Source of the DNA: Bacteroidaceae bacterium
GTDB taxonomy: Bacteria > Bacteroidota > Bacteroidia > Bacteroidales > Bacteroidaceae
Assembly: GCA_017556045.1 (NCBI GenBank)
Contig: JAFZFF010000053.1
Coordinates: 1-64,000 of the forward strand
Reading direction: 5' to 3'
Length of the DNA stretch: 64,000 bases
Each line of letters opens with the position of its first letter. Position 1 is the stretch's first letter. This document shows positions 44,557 to 52,887 of the stretch, in pieces. Made by a program: the position numbers and the translations under genes. A model generated the notes under the pieces. It was not told where the DNA came from. It did no database searches and worked only from the letters and a program-made list of their open reading frames with translations.

Positions 44557-45807
44557 TTACTCACGACGAATGTGAAGTTCAAAAGCCTCTGGGTGGCTCT
44601 TTACGAACTCCTTAGCATCCTTTACTACCAAAGCGAGATAGCCACCACCACCTGCACCAGGCATCTTCCAGGCAAGGACATCGTCCATAGCACTATAGTC
44701 CGAGATGGTATCAGCAATATAGCTATTGTCAAGCTCGGGATGACCGATATATGTGGGTGCTACCATGCCGGGGAACATGGATATCTGTGCTGCGAAAGAG
44801 GCTTTATAGGCTGCGGCGAAGCCTTCAAGGTCTTTCTTGAAGATAGCATTCCAGCAAGCATCTGCAGCATCGGCAAGCGCCTTCACCTTGTCGGGGGTGA
44901 TATCCTTACCCTCTACTACAGAGCAGCCTGGCTTGCGGGGCTCCATAGGTACCATCACGAGGTGCTCCTCTAAGAAGCGAAGGGTCATCTCATCTGTGGT
45001 ATTCTCTATCTTCTTGGGCCAAAAGTTATTGTCATAATAGTGTCTGCACAATCCTGGCACGCAGATGCCAATAGAGTCCTGAGCGCCAGAGATATGGCCA
45101 TCCTCACGCTCAGGGTTGTTCTCGAAGCAGAATACCAAACGGGCCAGCATCTCGGGATCCATCTTGGGGAGCTTCATGGGCCAAATTTTCTGGATCATCT
45201 TACGAGTGCTGGTGCTCAAGCCACATCGGTCTCTCACCTCGAAGGTGGGTTCCAACGAAATAGTGATAGCCCAACCAGGATGATACATACTGACGTAGGG
45301 TTGGTCGATCCAAGTGCCAGCGAGGTCGAGACGGGTGGGGATACCCGTCGGTTGAGAGTTGAGGGATGAGGGTTGAGAGTCCTGTTGGGTGCTGAGAGCG
45401 GCTTTGAGGGAGCTGGAGCTACGGGCTTCCAAGCCTTCGTGGGGGGTGCGCTCAAGCTCTATATACTCGATACCTCTCTCCTCGCAGAGCTGGCGCTTGG
45501 CAGGGCTGCCGCCTTCGGCATTGACGACGAAGATGTCGGGCTTGACGATATCCAACGTGGGAATGAAGTCGATGACTCCACTGCCCTCATTGATATAGGC
45601 CTCCTTGACGGCCTTGATATTCTTTACCATAAACAAGCGTTCCTCTTGGGGGAACATGGGTTTACGGTGCTTATATTCCAAGTAGGTGGCATCGGAACCG
45701 ATACCTACGTACAAATCACCAAACTGTGATGCTTGCTGGAAGAACTCTACGTGGCCACTATGGAGTAGGTCATAGCAACCAGAGACGAACACTTTTTTAT
45801 TCTCCAT
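44557..45807 (-). CDS. Cytidylyltransferase-GHMP-like kinase fusion
   Basis: 416 residues. Residues 1-135 are an RfaE/TagD-type nucleotidyltransferase (SGCYDLLHSGHVEFFQQA with HxGH, then RKPMFPQEERLFMVKNI). Residues about 155-416 resemble sugar kinases of the GHMP superfamily: GIPTRLDLAGTWIDQPYVSM at the start and MPGAGGGGYLALVV at the end, but the central glycine-serine ATP loop is not evident (GAQDSIGICVPG stands there). Between the domains, residues 141-154 (QQDSQPSSLNSQPT) are encoded by the TTGAGAG heptamer repeat. By analogy with fucose kinase/pyrophosphorylase fusions it may activate a salvaged sugar; fucP is the next gene upstream (inference). Confidence 0.8.
   Translation of the reverse strand: MENKKVFVSGCYDLLHSGHVEFFQQASQFGDLYVGIGSDATYLEYKHRKPMFPQEERLFMVKNIKAVKEAYINEGSGVIDFIPTLDIVKPDIFVVNAEGGSPAKRQLCEERGIEYIELERTPHEGLEARSSSSLKAALSTQQDSQPSSLNSQPTGIPTRLDLAGTWIDQPYVSMYHPGWAITISLEPTFEVRDRCGLSTSTRKMIQKIWPMKLPKMDPEMLARLVFCFENNPEREDGHISGAQDSIGICVPGLCRHYYDNNFWPKKIENTTDEMTLRFLEEHLVMVPMEPRKPGCSVVEGKDITPDKVKALADAADACWNAIFKKDLEGFAAAYKASFAAQISMFPGMVAPTYIGHPELDNSYIADTISDYSAMDDVLAWKMPGAGGGGYLALVVKDAKEFVKSHPEAFELHIRRE
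45346..45387. repeat. In-frame TTGAGAG heptamer insertion in the kinase fusion
   Basis: GTTGAGAGTTGAGGGATGAG and the next heptamer encode the interdomain residues at about 141-154. Confidence 0.75.
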
Positions 45808-46144
45808 TTATTCTCACGGGAATTTATATCACGCGGATCTCACAGATCTCACGAAAGGTTTTACTAATACTTCTTTTATTGCCCACGGATGGCACTGAAT
45901 CTCACGGAAGATGCATAGCTGCGCGCGCATCGGCCTGCCGGACTCTAAGCTATCAACGAAGACGATAACGATGACGATAACTGCCTGCCGGACTCTAAAC
46001 TCTAAACGCTAAACGCTAAACTTATATTCCCACACAGAAAGCACGGAAAGCACAGAAAATATTTTGCGATGCACTGGATTCGCCTCCAGATCTCATGACT
46101 CGTTGCTCACTGCTCTTAGCTCTATCAACCCTAAACCATCAACT
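45808..46144. repeat. Mosaic of short repeats between kinase fusion and fucP
   Basis: 337 bp without a gene. It holds CACGGATCTCACAGATCTCACG-like units (45830-45860), GCCTGCCGGACTCTAA twice (about 45930 and 45985), GACGATAACGATGACGATAA (from about 45960), CTCTAAACTCTAAACGCTAA heptamers (about 45995-46020) and a second heptamer patch at 46130-46150. No promoter stands out. Confidence 0.7.
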
Positions 46145-47347
46145 CTAAACTCTCTTCTCCGTACGCAACGCGATAATGGCATAACAAAGTACTACAGCAA
46201 AACAGAAGGCGGGTACGAGGTATGAGGTGTAGATGCTGGTAGCATCGGACAATAGGCCCTGAAGTGAAGGGATAAGAGCTCCACCTAAGATGGACATGAT
46301 GAGAATGCTTGCTGCAATCTTGGAGTCATCGGGGTGGCTGCCAGAGGTGATGTCTCCCAAGGCTGTGCCATAGATGGTGGGAAACATCAGACTCATGAAG
46401 AGACTGATGAGCACGAGGGCAACAACCATCGTCATGCCTTTACCTGCTGTAAAAGCTACAGCTAAAGAGCAGAGCATAGAGAGCACTCCTGCTACAGCCA
46501 ATAACTTGGTGGGCTTCACCCACTTCATCAACCAAGTATAGAAGAAGCGTGATAGGCAAAAGGCAACAATACTGATAAGGAAGATATTACTGGCCTCAGC
46601 TTCCATGACGTCCATCTCTTGCATGACGATACGTATCGTATAGGACCATACACCTACCTGGGCACCTACATAGAAGAACTGGGCTATAACGCCATATACA
46701 TAGCGTTTGTTGGCAGCGAGGCGGGTAAGGGTGGACTTAACGGATGTATCCGAAGCGGCATCACGGCCCTCAGGCATCTTGGCAAAGAGCATCACGACCA
46801 TGATGGCCAAGAGTATACAACCTAAAGCGGTATAGGTCTTACTCACTGAATAGAGTGAGATATTGTCAAGTATCAGGTACTTGCTGACCAATATACCTGC
46901 GATACTACCCACGGGGTTGAACGACTGGGCGATATTGAGTCTGCGAGTAGCTGTTTCGGGGGTACCCATAGCCATGATATAGGGGTTAGCGGTAGTCTCC
47001 AACACCGAGCATCCACCTGCCATGATATAGATGGCCACCAGATAAAAAGCGTAGCTGGCAGCCTTGGCGGCAGGGAAGAACAGGAGTGCACCGGCGGCAT
47101 ATAGGATAAGGCCAAGGATGACACCTGCTCGATAGCTATATTTGCGGATGAAAAGTGCAGCGGGGATGGCAAAGCAGAAGTAGGAGCCATAGAAAGCGGA
47201 CAAGATAAGACTGGTCTGGGTATCAGTCATATCCATAATGCGTTTGAAAGCTGCCAATAAAGTGTCAGTCATATTGTTGGCCAATCCCCACAAAAGGAAG
47301 AGACTGGTCACAAGGATGAAGGGAAGGGTGTATTTCTTTTCTAACAT
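46145..47347 (-). CDS. fucP: FucP-type fucose:proton symporter (MFS)
   Basis: 400 residues with 12 membrane helices. KYTLPFILVTSLFLLWGLAN, FRIMDMT-like N-terminal helix 1-2 region, SAFYGSYFCFAIPAALFIRK and GGCSVLETTANPYIMAMGTP are characteristic of the FucP family of sugar:H+ symporters. It lies directly between GDP-fucose genes and the kinase fusion, which suggests salvage of a host sugar, probably L-fucose, into the glycan (inference). Transporters are unusual inside capsule loci. Confidence 0.9.
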   Translation of the reverse strand: MLEKKYTLPFILVTSLFLLWGLANNMTDTLLAAFKRIMDMTDTQTSLILSAFYGSYFCFAIPAALFIRKYSYRAGVILGLILYAAGALLFFPAAKAASYAFYLVAIYIMAGGCSVLETTANPYIMAMGTPETATRRLNIAQSFNPVGSIAGILVSKYLILDNISLYSVSKTYTALGCILLAIMVVMLFAKMPEGRDAASDTSVKSTLTRLAANKRYVYGVIAQFFYVGAQVGVWSYTIRIVMQEMDVMEAEASNIFLISIVAFCLSRFFYTWLMKWVKPTKLLAVAGVLSMLCSLAVAFTAGKGMTMVVALVLISLFMSLMFPTIYGTALGDITSGSHPDDSKIAASILIMSILGGALIPSLQGLLSDATSIYTSYLVPAFCFAVVLCYAIIALRTEKRV

Positions 47348-47460
47348 TGTTTAGGGTTTAGAGATTCTTGTTTAGTGTTTATGGTTTAGGGTTTAGAGAT
47401 TAGGGTTTAGGGTTTAGTGTTTAGGGTTTTGTGTTTAGAGTGTTGGGGGGTAGAGTGTAG
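47345..47460. repeat. TTTAGGG-like heptamer array, left arm of cassette 1
   Basis: About fourteen heptamers of the form GTTTAGG/GTTTAGT/GTTTAGA in one orientation between fucP and the first four-helix-bundle gene. The array is partly translated as the extended C-terminus of that gene (HSTPQHSKHKTLNTKP). Confidence 0.85.
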
Positions 47461-47817
47461 GGTGTATTTTCGGAGGCCTGAGATTAATCGGGCTACAACA
47501 TTTATTGATTGTTCTAATTCTTCATATTTACGGTTATTGATATAGCCTAAGTCTGTAGCTATATCTACTTGACAACATACTTCCATTAAAGATGCATATG
47601 CTATTTCGAGGAAATGTGATTTCTCTTTATCAGAGATACGATTCATCCCTTCAACAATATTAGAAGGGACCGATATCACAGCCCTACGCAATTGGTCTGC
47701 AAGCGCACAACGCTCTTCCTGTGGCAGCATCTTTACGACACCATATATATCCTTGACTAGTTCCTTGGACTTTATATAAGCATTTAGATCTTTGAAAGAA
47801 TGAACTTTATTCTCCAT
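47407..47817 (-). CDS. Four-helix-bundle protein (S23/IVS family), copy 1
   Basis: 136 residues. FKDLNAYIKSKELVKDIYGV, QLRRAVISVPSNIVEGMNRI, FLEIAYASLMEVCCQVDIAT and VARLISGLRKY form the four helices typical of the proteins encoded in 23S rRNA intervening sequences and related to Avd of diversity-generating retroelements. The molecular role is unknown. The last 16 residues are read from a heptamer array and are absent from copy 2. It is unrelated to the sugar genes around it. Confidence 0.9.
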   Translation of the reverse strand: MENKVHSFKDLNAYIKSKELVKDIYGVVKMLPQEERCALADQLRRAVISVPSNIVEGMNRISDKEKSHFLEIAYASLMEVCCQVDIATDLGYINNRKYEELEQSINVVARLISGLRKYTLHSTPQHSKHKTLNTKP

Positions 47818-47861
47818 ACTCTAAACGTCATACACTAAACAATCAACACTAAACCCTAAAC
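47461..47861. mobile_element. Four-helix-bundle cassette, copy 1
   Basis: 401 bp that aligns without gaps to 49071-49471, with roughly two dozen substitutions. The unit runs from GGTGTATTTTCGG to CACTAAACCCTAAAC, so it includes gene and right-hand heptamers. Left flank heptamers read GTTTAG, right flank ones CTAAAC, so the gene is bracketed by inverted arrays. Confidence 0.75.
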
Positions 47862-47867
47862 TCTAAA

Positions 47868-49007
47868 CTACTTCACGATTCCTTTCTCCAAATACTCAGC
47901 CAAGTTGGTACGTACCTTAGAGGCTACATCCTCGGCTGCGACCTTGGCCATGTCATGCTCGACCATGATCTCGACGAGTTGCTCGAATGAGGTGGTCTGT
48001 GGATTCCAACCGAGCTTAGCTTTTGCCTTAGTGGGGTCACCCCAGAGGTTGACAACATCGGTAGGACGGTAGAAGTCAGGACTTACTCTGACGAGGGTCT
48101 GACCTTCTAAGTTTAGGGTTGAAGGTTGAGAGTTGAGAGATGTTCTATTGTCCTTTACACAAATACCCACTTCGTCAAGACCTTCACCTTCGAACTTAAG
48201 CTCGATACCAGCATGGTGGAAAGCGAGCTGGGTGAACTCACGTACAGAATGCTGCACGCCTGTAGCTATCACGAAGTCTTCGGGTTTCTCCTGCTGGAGG
48301 ATAAGCCACATGCACTCTACATAGTCCTTGGCATAACCCCAGTCGCGAAGTGAGTCCATATTACCGAGGTAGAGGCAGTCTTGCTTGCCCTGAGCGATGC
48401 GGGCTGCAGCGAGGGTGATCTTACGGGTTACGAAGGTCTCTCCACGGCGCTCGCTCTCATGGTTGAAGAGGATGCCTGAACAACAATACATATTGTATGC
48501 TTCACGGTATTCCTTGATGATCCAGAAACCATAGAGCTTGGCTACAGCATAAGGGCTATAGGGGTGGAAGGGGGTGTTCTCATTCTGCGGAACCTCCTCG
48601 ACCTTACCATAAAGTTCAGAAGTAGAGGCCTGATAGATACGGCAGGTATCCTCGAGATGGTTGGTACGAACTGCCTCAAGGATGCGGAGCACGCCTACAG
48701 CATCGACATCGGCGGTGAACTCGGGGGCATCGAATGATACCTGTACGTGAGACTGAGCTGCGAGATTGTATATCTCTGTAGGCTGTACCTTGCCGACCAG
48801 CTTGACGAGCGACATTGAGTCAGACATGTCGGCATAGTGAAGGTGGAAGTTAGGTGCACCTTCGAGATGAGCGATACGTTCGCGATAATCTACTGAGCTA
48901 CGACGAATGATACCATGTACTTCATACCCTTTCTCAAGAAGAAATTCACTGAGGTATGAACCATCTTGACCAGTCACACCTGTAATAAGAGCTATATTTT
49001 TTTTCAT
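47868..49007 (-). CDS. gmd: GDP-mannose 4,6-dehydratase with repeat-derived insertion
   Basis: 379 residues. [20 protein letters not shown] is the NADP loop, STSELYGKV and YAVAK (Tyr153, Lys157) the catalytic residues. It converts GDP-mannose to the 4-keto-6-deoxy intermediate for GDP-L-fucose. Residues about 287-301 ([15 protein letters not shown]) are extra between GICVKDN and [20 protein letters not shown]; their DNA (48105-48149) is the TTGAGAG heptamer. The gene lies between two copies of the four-helix-bundle cassette. Confidence 0.95.
   Translation of the reverse strand: MKKNIALITGVTGQDGSYLSEFLLEKGYEVHGIIRRSSVDYRERIAHLEGAPNFHLHYADMSDSMSLVKLVGKVQPTEIYNLAAQSHVQVSFDAPEFTADVDAVGVLRILEAVRTNHLEDTCRIYQASTSELYGKVEEVPQNENTPFHPYSPYAVAKLYGFWIIKEYREAYNMYCCSGILFNHESERRGETFVTRKITLAAARIAQGKQDCLYLGNMDSLRDWGYAKDYVECMWLILQQEKPEDFVIATGVQHSVREFTQLAFHHAGIELKFEGEGLDEVGICVKDNRTSLNSQPSTLNLEGQTLVRVSPDFYRPTDVVNLWGDPTKAKAKLGWNPQTTSFEQLVEIMVEHDMAKVAAEDVASKVRTNLAEYLEKGIVK
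48105..48149. repeat. In-frame TTGAGAG heptamer insertion in gmd
   Basis: GGGTTGAAGGTTGAGAGTTG and the following AGAGA encode the extra [15 protein letters not shown] residues in a surface loop near the C-terminus. Confidence 0.75.
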
Positions 49008-49052
49008 ATTTTATTTTTGTTTGTTTGGAGTTTAGAGTGTAATGTTTAGGGT

Positions 49053-49427
49053 TTAAAGTTTTGGGGTTAAGGTGTATTTTCGGAGACCTGATATTAATCG
49101 GGCTACTCCATTTATTGATTGTTCCAATTCTTCATACTTACGGTTATCTATATAGCCTAAGTCTGTAGCGATATCTACTTGACAATATACTTCCATTAAA
49201 GATGCATATGCTATTTCGAGGAAATGTGACTTCTCTTTATCTGAGATACGATTCATCCCTTCAACAATATTAGAAGGGACTGATACCACAGCCCTACGCA
49301 ATTGGTCTGCAAGCGCATAACGCTCTTCCTGTGGCAGCATCTTTACGACACCATATATGTCTTTGACTAGTTCTTTGGACTTAATATAAGCATTTAGACC
49401 TTTGAAAGAATGAACTTTATTCTCCAT
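49053..49427 (-). CDS. Four-helix-bundle protein (S23/IVS family), copy 2
   Basis: 124 residues, differing from copy 1 by six substitutions (for example G10 for D, Y for C at two places) and by a shorter C-terminus ending RKYTLTPKL. Same fold and same unknown role. Two copies within 1.6 kb flank gmd in the same orientation. The pattern of mostly silent DNA differences suggests that both have been under some coding constraint since duplication. Confidence 0.9.
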   Translation of the reverse strand: MENKVHSFKGLNAYIKSKELVKDIYGVVKMLPQEERYALADQLRRAVVSVPSNIVEGMNRISDKEKSHFLEIAYASLMEVYCQVDIATDLGYIDNRKYEELEQSINGVARLISGLRKYTLTPKL

Positions 49428-49471
49428 ACTCTAAATGTCATACACTAAACAATCAACACTAAACCCTAAAC
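49071..49471. mobile_element. Four-helix-bundle cassette, copy 2
   Basis: Second 401-bp copy of the cassette, in direct orientation to copy 1. Heptamers on the left (about 49030-49068) read GTTTAG and those on the right (about 49430-49471) CTAAAC. Confidence 0.75.
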
Positions 49472-49474
49472 ACG

Positions 49475-50416
49475 TTATCTTTCCGCTCTCATAGGATTAT
49501 TTAAGAAATCATCGTAGGCGAGGCGGATGCCCTCTTCAAGCTCGGTCTTATAAGTCCAACCGAGGGCGGCAGCCTTACTTACATCAAGCAGCTTGCGAGG
49601 AGTACCATTGGGACGTGTGGTATCCCAAAGGATTTTACCTTCATAGCCTACCACCTTAGCAACAAGTTCGGTGAGAGTCTTAATAGAGACCTCCTTACCT
49701 GTTCCAGCATTGACAGTCTCGTTGCCGCTATAGTTATTCATCAAGAATACGCAGAGGTTGGCAAGATCGTCTACATAGAGAAACTCACGCATCGGTGTAC
49801 CATCACCCCAACAAGTGACCTCGGTGAGGCCTGCCTCCTTGGCTTCGTGGAAGCGGCGGATGAGGGCGGGAAGCACATGTGAGTGCTCGGGATGATAGTT
49901 GTCATTAGGGCCATATAGGTTAGTAGGCATCAGACTGATGTAGTCGGTGCCATACTGACGGTTAAGGTACTCGCAGTATTTCAGACCCGAGATCTTCGCA
50001 AGAGCGTAAGCCTCGTTGGTGGGCTCCAATGCCGAGGTGAGCAAGCAACTCTCGGGCATAGGTTGAGGAGCCAAGCGAGGATAGATGCACGAGGAACCGA
50101 GGAACTCGAGCTTCTTGCAGCCATTCTGCCAAGCGGCGTGGATGACATTCATCTCGAGCATCATATTGTCATACATGAAATCAGCCAAGGAACTTTGATT
50201 AGCAATGATGCCACCAACCTTGGCTGCACAGAGGAACACATACTCAGGCTTCTCCTCGGCGAAGAACGCCTCCACCTGATCCTGACGGCAGAGATCAAGC
50301 TCAGCATGAGTGCGAGTGATGATATTATTGTAGCCTTGACGTTGCAGTTCACGCATAATGGCAGAGCCTACCATACCACGGTGGCCAGCGACGTATATCT
50401 TTGAATCTTTGTTCAT
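49475..50416 (-). CDS. fcl: GDP-L-fucose synthase
   Basis: 313 residues. YVAGHRGMVGSAIMRELQRQ is the NADP loop; GSSCIYPRLAPQP and the YALAKISGLKYCE YxxxK motif are typical of WcaG/Fcl. It epimerises and reduces GDP-4-keto-6-deoxymannose to GDP-L-fucose. With gmd it provides an activated fucose for the polysaccharide. It follows the CapD-type gene by 25 bp. Confidence 0.96.
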   Translation of the reverse strand: MNKDSKIYVAGHRGMVGSAIMRELQRQGYNNIITRTHAELDLCRQDQVEAFFAEEKPEYVFLCAAKVGGIIANQSSLADFMYDNMMLEMNVIHAAWQNGCKKLEFLGSSCIYPRLAPQPMPESCLLTSALEPTNEAYALAKISGLKYCEYLNRQYGTDYISLMPTNLYGPNDNYHPEHSHVLPALIRRFHEAKEAGLTEVTCWGDGTPMREFLYVDDLANLCVFLMNNYSGNETVNAGTGKEVSIKTLTELVAKVVGYEGKILWDTTRPNGTPRKLLDVSKAAALGWTYKTELEEGIRLAYDDFLNNPMRAER

Positions 50417-50441
50417 CGTTCGTTGAATTTCGTTGAGACGT

Positions 50442-52520
50442 TTAGGCGTTATTTGCCTCGAGCTCGTGGTCGTACTTTTCGTAGATGGAGTTCTTGGATT
50501 TGAACTCTGGGACGGTGCGCTTCATGAGGCGTACCATGTCGGGGATCTCGACGGCACGAGAGAGGACCTCAAGCTCGTCAGCAACGATGCGCGCCTCGGC
50601 ATAATCATACTCGCGCACCTTGGCGATGCGGATGCGGCTGTGGTCCGTAGGAACGGTGTTCTCCGTAGTAGCGAGGACCTCTTCGTAGAGTTTCTCACCG
50701 GGACGAAGACCGGTATATTCTATATTAATATCTTTGTCGGGGACGAACCCGGCAAGCTCAATCATACGGCGTGCCATATCTGCAATCTTGACACTCTCAC
50801 CCATATCGAAGACGAAGATCTGGTTGCCATCGGTCATGACAGCAGCCTCCATGACGAGACGGCAGGCCTCGGGGATGGTCATGAAGAAGCGAGTAATCTC
50901 GGGATGGGTTACGGTGACTGGACCGCCCTTGGCAATCTGCTCGCGGAAGCGGGGGATAACGGAGCCGTTAGAGCCGAGAACGTTACCAAATCGTGTAGTA
51001 ACAAACTTCGTTTTTATAACGCGATTTGGGAATTCTGAATTATGAATTATGAATGCTGGTTCGTTCGACGAAGACGAACTCCGCACTTCGTTTGGAACTC
51101 CCTCCGCTTCGCTCGTCCCTCTATAAACAGAGGGACAGTTTTGGTTAGCGTTGATTCGCTTATTATGCTGCTCTACGGCGAGGCCGAGGGCTTGGACGTA
51201 GATCTCGGCGAGGCGCTTGGTGCAACCCATGATGTTGGTGGGGTTGACGGCCTTGTCGGTAGAGATCATGACCATCTTCTCGACGCCGTACTGGAAGCAC
51301 TTGTCGGCGACATTGCGTGAGCCAGCTACATTGACGAGGACAGCCTCACAGGGGTTCTCCTCCATCAAGGGTACGTGCTTATAGGCGGCAGCATGGAAAA
51401 CAACGGCGGGATGGTACTTGCGGAAGGCAAGGTCGAGACGGGCTACCTGACGGACGTCACCGATGATGGGGACGAAGTTGAGGTCGGGGAAGTGCTCCTC
51501 AAGCTCGAGGCGGATATTGTGCATAGGGGTCTCGGCATTATCAAACATCACGAGTTGCTTGATACCAAAGGTGGCAAGCTGGCGACAAAGCTCAGAACCG
51601 ATAGAGCCAGCAGCACCCGTAACCATGATGACCTTGCCACGGAAGTCGTCCATTACCTTCTCGATAGAAATCTTTATCTCAGGACGCTCCAAGAGGTCCT
51701 CAATCTTGACCTCACGGATAGAGTTCTTCATCACCTTACCATCAACAACCTCATCAATAGAGGGTTGGATGAGAACCTTGAGGTCGCACTCGCCCGCATA
51801 ACGGATGAGCTTCTCCTGCTCGGCCTTGGCATCGGCAGTGGTAGCGAAAAGGATGGCATCAACACCCAAGCGACGCTTAATATGGCAGACATCAGCAGCT
51901 GAACGGAAATAATAGGTCTTTTGATTGCTGACGGTGAGGGGCTTATATGCCTCATCGGGAACAATAAAACCGATGACATTGTAATGGGGAGAGTTCTTGA
52001 TGCGGGTGAGCAGAGAAACAGCCTTATCCTGAATGCCATAGACGAGCACGTGAGCACGTTTGTGAGTCTGACCATAGTGCTCGACAACGATATCGTAGGC
52101 AACAATCATGGCAACACGCACAAGCACCAACATGCAGAGGGTCAGAAGGAAATCAAGGCACAGGAGAATGGCAATATGAGTAGGGGTAAAATCGCTTGAG
52201 GGAAACAGCATGGCTACCACAGAGAGGATGACACTCTTACCACCGACAGATAAGGCCAAACGGCTAATCTCGCGCAACGTACTGTGGCGAATGATGGAGC
52301 GATAGGTCTTGAAACCATAAAACATGATACCCGAAGCTACCGCAGCAGCTGCCACCAAAAAGAAAACGGCAAGGCGGGGAACAACGGCCATAGGCATGAA
52401 CAACATAAACATCACCCAAGCACCCATAGAGGCTGAGACAGATATCAGAAGGTCGAAAACAAAGACGAGGCGCGCATCAAGATAACGTGCCAATTGTAGT
52501 TTTTCTACAAAATGTTTCAT
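50442..52520 (-). CDS. WbpM/CapD/PglF-type UDP-sugar 4,6-dehydratase with inserted element
   Basis: 692 residues. Four N-terminal membrane helices (to about 135) and a CoA-binding-like Rossmann part precede the catalytic domain: MVTGAAGSIGSELCRQLATF, FHAAAYKHVPLMEENP and ISTDKAVNPTNIMG. Such enzymes make UDP-4-keto-6-deoxy-GlcNAc for bacillosamine, QuiNAc or FucNAc. About 45 residues at roughly 458-505 (with CPSVYRGTSEAEGVPNEVRS and FIIHNSEFPNRV) interrupt the normal junction to TKFVTTRFGNVLGSNGSV. Their DNA is a typical intergenic element. The extra segment is just before a conserved strand, so activity needs checking. Confidence 0.93.
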   Translation of the reverse strand: MKHFVEKLQLARYLDARLVFVFDLLISVSASMGAWVMFMLFMPMAVVPRLAVFFLVAAAAVASGIMFYGFKTYRSIIRHSTLREISRLALSVGGKSVILSVVAMLFPSSDFTPTHIAILLCLDFLLTLCMLVLVRVAMIVAYDIVVEHYGQTHKRAHVLVYGIQDKAVSLLTRIKNSPHYNVIGFIVPDEAYKPLTVSNQKTYYFRSAADVCHIKRRLGVDAILFATTADAKAEQEKLIRYAGECDLKVLIQPSIDEVVDGKVMKNSIREVKIEDLLERPEIKISIEKVMDDFRGKVIMVTGAAGSIGSELCRQLATFGIKQLVMFDNAETPMHNIRLELEEHFPDLNFVPIIGDVRQVARLDLAFRKYHPAVVFHAAAYKHVPLMEENPCEAVLVNVAGSRNVADKCFQYGVEKMVMISTDKAVNPTNIMGCTKRLAEIYVQALGLAVEQHNKRINANQNCPSVYRGTSEAEGVPNEVRSSSSSNEPAFIIHNSEFPNRVIKTKFVTTRFGNVLGSNGSVIPRFREQIAKGGPVTVTHPEITRFFMTIPEACRLVMEAAVMTDGNQIFVFDMGESVKIADMARRMIELAGFVPDKDINIEYTGLRPGEKLYEEVLATTENTVPTDHSRIRIAKVREYDYAEARIVADELEVLSRAVEIPDMVRLMKRTVPEFKSKNSIYEKYDHELEANNA
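51015..51140. repeat. Intergenic-type element embedded in frame in the CapD gene
   Basis: The stretch contains GAATTCTGAATTATGAATTA (51029 onward, also seen at 43145) and the hairpin CCCTCTATAAACAGAGGG (51117-51134). The coding-strand frame stays open through it. Confidence 0.75.
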
Positions 52521-52757
52521 AATGTGGTCTTACAAATTTGATACAACCAGATAGCAAAAGATAGCGACAAGCAAAAGATATCTACGCAAAAAGCCACCTC
52601 AATATTTATGTCAAGATGTGGTTGCTATGATAAAATGGCTATTGTAAAAACGAATCAAAAAGGAGCACAAACTATTGATTATCAACAAAATCAGATGATT
52701 TCAGAACGCGCTTCGCGTCTACCCATAACAAATGAAGGGGTAGAAATTGCTGATTCA
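52521..52757 (-). promoter_or_regulatory. Long leader of the CapD-type gene
   Basis: Between the promoter below and the ATG at 52520 lie about 238 nt with no credible gene. It contains a direct repeat (AGCAAAAGATA, twice, about 52552-52580) and a GC-rich palindrome ACGCGCTTCGCGT (near 52698). It may carry a post-transcriptional control element. Confidence 0.4.
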
Positions 52758-52764
52758 TCACCGA

Positions 52765-52796
52765 CAAAGTTAATGTTCTTTTTTGGAAAAAACAAA
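52765..52796 (-). promoter_or_regulatory. Internal promoter upstream of the CapD-type gene
   Basis: On the minus strand TTTG (52793-52796), 20 nt and TAACTTTG (52765-52772) match the Bacteroidetes consensus exactly. It lies just after the wzz terminator, so the sugar and glycosyltransferase genes may be transcribed separately from wza-wzz. Confidence 0.6.
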
Positions 52797-52850
52797 TATA
52801 ATATGGTTTCTTTTAGGCTGCGAGCAATGGGCTACGAGAGGTGGAAAAGT

Positions 52851-52887
52851 AAAAAAGTGGAAGGTCATCACAACCATCCACTTTTTT
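52851..52887 (-). terminator. Terminator after wzz
   Basis: AAAAAAGTGGA (52851-52861) and TCCACTTTTTT (52877-52887) form an 11-bp stem about 25 bp after the wzz stop codon, with a T run on the minus strand. It may be partial, because the locus continues downstream. Confidence 0.75.

Noticed and set aside
47345..47460. True telomere or linear-replicon end
   Set aside because: The arrays are internal, short, degenerate, and lie in both orientations between ordinary genes.
47345..49475. Heptamer arrays as a possible CRISPR
   Set aside because: Units are 7 bp without unique spacers of constant length, and there are no cas genes.
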